Positions 14,076-15,912 of a stretch of 15,912 nucleotides of DNA are shown here, piece after piece. Positions within the stretch are counted from its first letter, which is position 1; every line of letters begins with the position of its first letter. Origin of the DNA: JBBRYB01 sp038238115 (GTDB lineage Bacteria; Actinomycetota; Actinomycetes; Propionibacteriales; Nocardioidaceae); assembly GCA_038238115.1 (NCBI GenBank), contig JBBRYB010000061.1, positions 1 to 15,912 on the forward strand, read 5' to 3'. The notes beneath the pieces were generated by a model. The model was not told the DNA's origin, made no database searches, and worked only from the letters and a program-made list of their open reading frames with translations. The position numbers and the translations under genes are program-made.

Positions 14076-15062
14076 ATGGGCACGCAGACGCGCCCCGCGC
14101 CCGTGACCGACTTTGAGGTGGCCGGCCCCAAGGTCCAGGCGCTGCGTCCACCTGATAGCCCCGACTCGGTGCGGCTCTATCTTCGTGAGATCGGCCGGAT
14201 TCCGCTGCTCTCTGCCTGCGATGAGGTCCGTCTGGCGCATGCGATCGAGGTCGGACTGCTCGCGGCGGAGCGCCTCGGGCACATCACGAAACTGACCTAC
14301 GAGGACCGCGTCGACCTGTGCCAGCTGGTCGAGCATGGCAGGGTCGCCAAAGCAACGTTGGTCCTGTCGAATCTGCGCCTCGTGGTCGCCGTCGCCAAGC
14401 GATACGGCGCTCCAGGCAGCTCGCTGCTCGACCTGGTCCAGGAGGGGAACATCGGCCTGATCCGCGCCGTCGAGAAGTTCGACTACAGGCGCGGCTTCAA
14501 GTTCTCCACGTACGCGACCTGGTGGATCCGCCAGGCGATCGCGAGAGGGCTCGCCGACCAGTCCAGGACGATCCGCGTGCCGGTCCACGTCATCGAGGCG
14601 ATGCATCGGGCGCTCCGCGTCCAGCGGAGTATGTTCCAGCTCCTCGGGCGAAACCCCACCCTTGACGAGCTTGCGCAGCAGCTCCAGCTCACCCCGGACA
14701 AGGCGCAGGACCTGCTCAGCCTCGCCGACGAACCGATGTCGCTCGACCTGCCCGTCGGCGATGGCGAGACGGGGCAGCTCGCCGACCTCATCGTCGACGT
14801 CAACAGCTCGCTGCCGATCGACGAGGTCGGCCTCCTCATGCTGCACGCCGATGTCGAGCAGCTGCTCGACCTCGTCAACCCCCGCGAGCGAACCGTGCTG
14901 CGGCTACGGTTTGGACTCGACGGTGGCCGCACCCATACGCTGGAGGAGGTCGGCTCCATCTTGGGGGTCACGCGCGAGCGTGCCCGTCAGATCGAGGCCA
15001 AGGCCCTGTCGAGGATCCGCACGAACCACAGCCTCGACGGCTTCCGCGACTACCTGCACTGA
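14076..15062 (+). CDS. RNA polymerase sigma-70 factor, group 2 (SigB/Hrd-like)
   Basis: A 328-residue sigma-70 lacking the long region 1.1 of the primary factor. Region 1.2 lies near 30-62 ('DSVRLYLREIGRIPLL'); region 2 at 96-165 includes the core-binding '2.1-2.2' LLDLVQEGNIGLIRAVEKFDY and the -10-recognising 'FKFSTYATWWIRQAIARGLAD'. Region 3 is at 170-245, and region 4 at 255-320 includes the -35 helix 'TLEEVGSILGVTRERARQIEAKAL'. It should direct RNA polymerase to promoters like those of the primary factor, as a non-essential alternative. Region 2.1 reads 'KRYGAPGSSLLDL' where SigA/SigB/HrdB have a 'TGRGMxLLDL' type segment, a real departure. The adjacent dnaG recalls the ancestral dnaG-rpoD pairing. 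ATG 14076 fits leaderless spacing; ATG 14070 would add two residues. Confidence 0.9.
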   Translation: MGTQTRPAPVTDFEVAGPKVQALRPPDSPDSVRLYLREIGRIPLLSACDEVRLAHAIEVGLLAAERLGHITKLTYEDRVDLCQLVEHGRVAKATLVLSNLRLVVAVAKRYGAPGSSLLDLVQEGNIGLIRAVEKFDYRRGFKFSTYATWWIRQAIARGLADQSRTIRVPVHVIEAMHRALRVQRSMFQLLGRNPTLDELAQQLQLTPDKAQDLLSLADEPMSLDLPVGDGETGQLADLIVDVNSSLPIDEVGLLMLHADVEQLLDLVNPRERTVLRLRFGLDGGRTHTLEEVGSILGVTRERARQIEAKALSRIRTNHSLDGFRDYLH

Positions 15063-15122
15063 GTTCCTCGACTCGGTAACCAGTGCCCTCGACAGTCGCT
15101 ACACCGAGCCCGGCGAGGAGCA

Positions 15123-15641
15123 ATGGCCCGAAGGTCGCGTCTCAAGCTTCCGTCCGACGTGACGCGCCAGCTCGGTCTCCAGCCCGGTGAGCGCCCGCTC
15201 GCTTGGGCGGTCGGCACGGACGGCTCGTGGTACGTCGGGACGGACCGCGCCCTGCATGTGCCCAACGACGACGGCTGGCGCAGGCTCGGATGGGAAACCG
15301 TCGAGCGGGCCGAGTGGCATCGCGACACCGAGCAGCTGGCCGTGGTCGAGGTCGCCGGCTTCGGCGAGCCCGAACGCCGCACCGAGGTGTCGATCGACGA
15401 TCCGGGGCAGCTGCTCGAGCTGGTCCGGGAGCGCGTCACGAAGAGCGTCGTCGTCACCGTCTACGCCCCGGTCCAGGGACGCCGGGGGCTCAGCGTGGTC
15501 GGCCGCCGAGCCCCCGCCGGGGACGGGCCGGTGTCGTGGTCGTGGGTGTTGGCAGAAGGGCTTGACCCACGTGATCCGCTTGTCGAGGAGGTTGCAGCCC
15601 GGACGCTGCGGGAGGCGCAGGCCGAGCTCGCCGGGCTGTGA
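15123..15641 (+). CDS. Conserved actinobacterial protein of unknown function
   Basis: A 172-residue soluble protein with no signal peptide or membrane segment. Its N-terminal half ('LAWAVGTDGSWYVGTDRALHVP...RLGWETVERAEWHRD') has the strand pattern seen in PH-like proteins that read 'TDRxLxV...xxWxxIxxxxW'; this is only a fold-level guess. The C-terminal ~60 residues contain 'APVQGRRGLSVVGRRAP' and 'WSWVLAEGLDPRDPLV', then a helix ending 'REAQAELAGL'. The ATG is preceded by GAGGAG only 2 nt away (GAGG at 4 nt), so it is translated from a leadered mRNA, possibly read through from the sigma gene 60 bp upstream. Function unknown. Confidence 0.8.
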   Translation: MARRSRLKLPSDVTRQLGLQPGERPLAWAVGTDGSWYVGTDRALHVPNDDGWRRLGWETVERAEWHRDTEQLAVVEVAGFGEPERRTEVSIDDPGQLLELVRERVTKSVVVTVYAPVQGRRGLSVVGRRAPAGDGPVSWSWVLAEGLDPRDPLVEEVAARTLREAQAELAGL

Positions 15642-15644
15642 CTT

Positions 15645-15669
15645 GGTGGCGCTGGCGTGCCGGCACACC
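15645..15669 (+). terminator. Possible terminator hairpin
   Basis: GGTG (15645-15648) pairs with CACC (15666-15669), and GCTG (15651-15654) with CGGC (15661-15664, one G-T pair). It lies directly after the 15123 gene stop and before the tRNA promoter. No U-tract. Confidence 0.3.
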
Positions 15670-15671
15670 GT

Positions 15672-15701
15672 TTCGACGTACTCCGGCGACATTGCTAACC
15701 T
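15672..15701 (+). promoter_or_regulatory. Promoter of the tRNA-Asn gene
   Basis: TTCGAC (15672-15677), 18 nt, then TAACCT (15696-15701). It predicts a start near 15708, about 25 nt before the tRNA 5' end. The 10-bp sequence CTCCGGCGAC occurs at 15681-15690 and again at 15721-15730. Confidence 0.45.
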
Positions 15702-15732
15702 AGCCAGGTTGCCCGGACACCTCCGGCGACGG

Positions 15733-15775
15733 TCCCGCGTAGCTCAATTGGCAGAGCAGCCGGCTGTTAACCGGC
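15733..15775 (+). tRNA. tRNA-Asn(GTT), 5' part only, disrupted
   Basis: The 5' acceptor strand TCCCGCG (15733-15739), a complete D arm (GCTC-AATTGGCA-GAGC, 15742-15757) and a complete anticodon arm (GCCGG-CTGTTAA-CCGGC, 15759-15775, anticodon GTT at 15766-15768) are perfect. After that the expected variable loop, T arm and 3' acceptor strand CGCGGGA are absent; CGCGGGA is not found anywhere to the window end. The next bases (AGATAACAGGTC) look like a diverged copy of the usual AGGTTACTGGTTC. As it stands the transcript cannot fold into a mature tRNA. The likely cause is insertion of an integrative element in the 3' half. Confidence 0.8.
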
Positions 15776-15787
15776 AGATAACAGGTC
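15759..15787. other. Inferred attachment-site junction in tRNA-Asn
   Basis: Host tRNA sequence runs through the anticodon arm. From 15776 the sequence still resembles tRNA-Asn for about 12 bp (differences at three or four positions), then diverges fully. This is what an att core overlapping the anticodon arm would give. The exact core cannot be set without the other junction. Confidence 0.45.
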
Positions 15788-15912
15788 TCCCGGCTCGGGC
15801 TCGACCCCTTCCAGCCACGCTAGCGGCACCTTTGTAGCCATCGCCCAGGACACCAGAACTGGACGTTTCGGCATACTCGCGCCACGTTCATACCCGCTGA
15901 CCGTCGCCCTCG
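15767..15912 (-). CDS. XRE-family helix-turn-helix regulator, C-terminal part
   Basis: The last 47 residues of a minus-strand protein whose start lies beyond the window. It opens with the end of the recognition helix and the typical wing of XRE regulators ('RATVSGYERGASMPKRPVL'), then 'WAMATKVPLAWLEG', matching the '(W)ALATGVPLxWLE.G' pattern of actinophage repressor and Cro-like proteins. The tail is 'VEPEPGDLLSAG' and the TAA stop lies at 15767-15769, in the anticodon loop of tRNA-Asn. Thus the last few codons and the stop are encoded by tRNA sequence. It probably controls a prophage or integrative element inserted here. Identification rests on pattern recognition over a short piece. Confidence 0.72.
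   Translation of the reverse strand, partial: RATVSGYERGASMPKRPVLVSWAMATKVPLAWLEGVEPEPGDLLSAG
15776..15912. mobile_element. Left edge of an element integrated in tRNA-Asn
   Basis: The tRNA 3' half is replaced by sequence that codes on the opposite strand for a phage-type regulator running up to the junction. tRNA genes are classic targets of tyrosine-recombinase prophages and actinomycete integrative elements. No integrase is visible because the window ends 137 bp into the element. Confidence 0.6.

Noticed and set aside
14021..14116. Small ORF from GTG 14021 before the sigma factor gene
   Set aside because: No ribosome-binding site, wrong spacing from the GACAAT hexamer, and it overlaps the sigma gene in another frame.
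15733..15912. Self-splicing intron in tRNA-Asn
   Set aside because: Known bacterial tRNA introns interrupt the anticodon loop; here the whole anticodon arm is continuous, and the inserted sequence codes for a regulator up to the junction.

Overview
The window is GC-rich chromosomal DNA from an actinomycete. Codon use, actinobacterial RecO/UppS/GlyS/DusB/Dgt/DnaG proteins and the predominance of leaderless genes all point there. The recO-uppS-glyS-dusB-dgt-dnaG order resembles Streptomyces and Nocardioides relatives; I cannot name the genus from sequence alone.

Layout. 1-305: two 21-bp tandem arrays facing each other, cut by the window start. 333-1163 (-): GNAT acetyltransferase. 1224-2927 (+): recO and uppS, separated by a gap with a decayed repeat-protein fragment and a strong hairpin. 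2973-4957 (+): two overlapping bacterial PH-domain membrane proteins. 4992-5348 (-): small membrane protein. 5448-7229 (+): antibiotic-biosynthesis-monooxygenase fold protein, then glyS. 7505-9213 (+): lipoprotein and dusB. 9366-9490 (+): candidate structured small RNA with an intrinsic-terminator-like hairpin. 9541-9804 (-): small membrane protein. 10107-10718 (+): pentapeptide-repeat protein apparently starting at ATC. 10839-15641 (+): dgt, dnaG, a group-2 sigma-70 factor and an uncharacterised protein. 15733 onward: 5' part of tRNA-Asn(GTT), whose T arm and 3' acceptor strand are replaced by foreign sequence carrying, on the minus strand, the C-terminus of an XRE-type helix-turn-helix regulator.

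Functional themes are housekeeping: DNA repair (RecO), replication priming (DnaG), dNTP control (Dgt), polyprenyl lipid carrier synthesis (UppS), translation (GlyS, DusB, tRNA-Asn) and transcription (sigma factor). At seven genes an actinobacterial -10 hexamer ends exactly 6 nt before the start codon, so these mRNAs are probably leaderless. The same spacing supports the ATC start of the pentapeptide gene.

The most interesting parts are the right edge (an apparent prophage or integrative-element junction inside tRNA-Asn, with a regulator whose stop codon lies in the tRNA anticodon loop), the candidate RNA at 9366-9490 with competing helices, and the leaderless ATC start. All identifications are from reading the sequence; no database search was possible.
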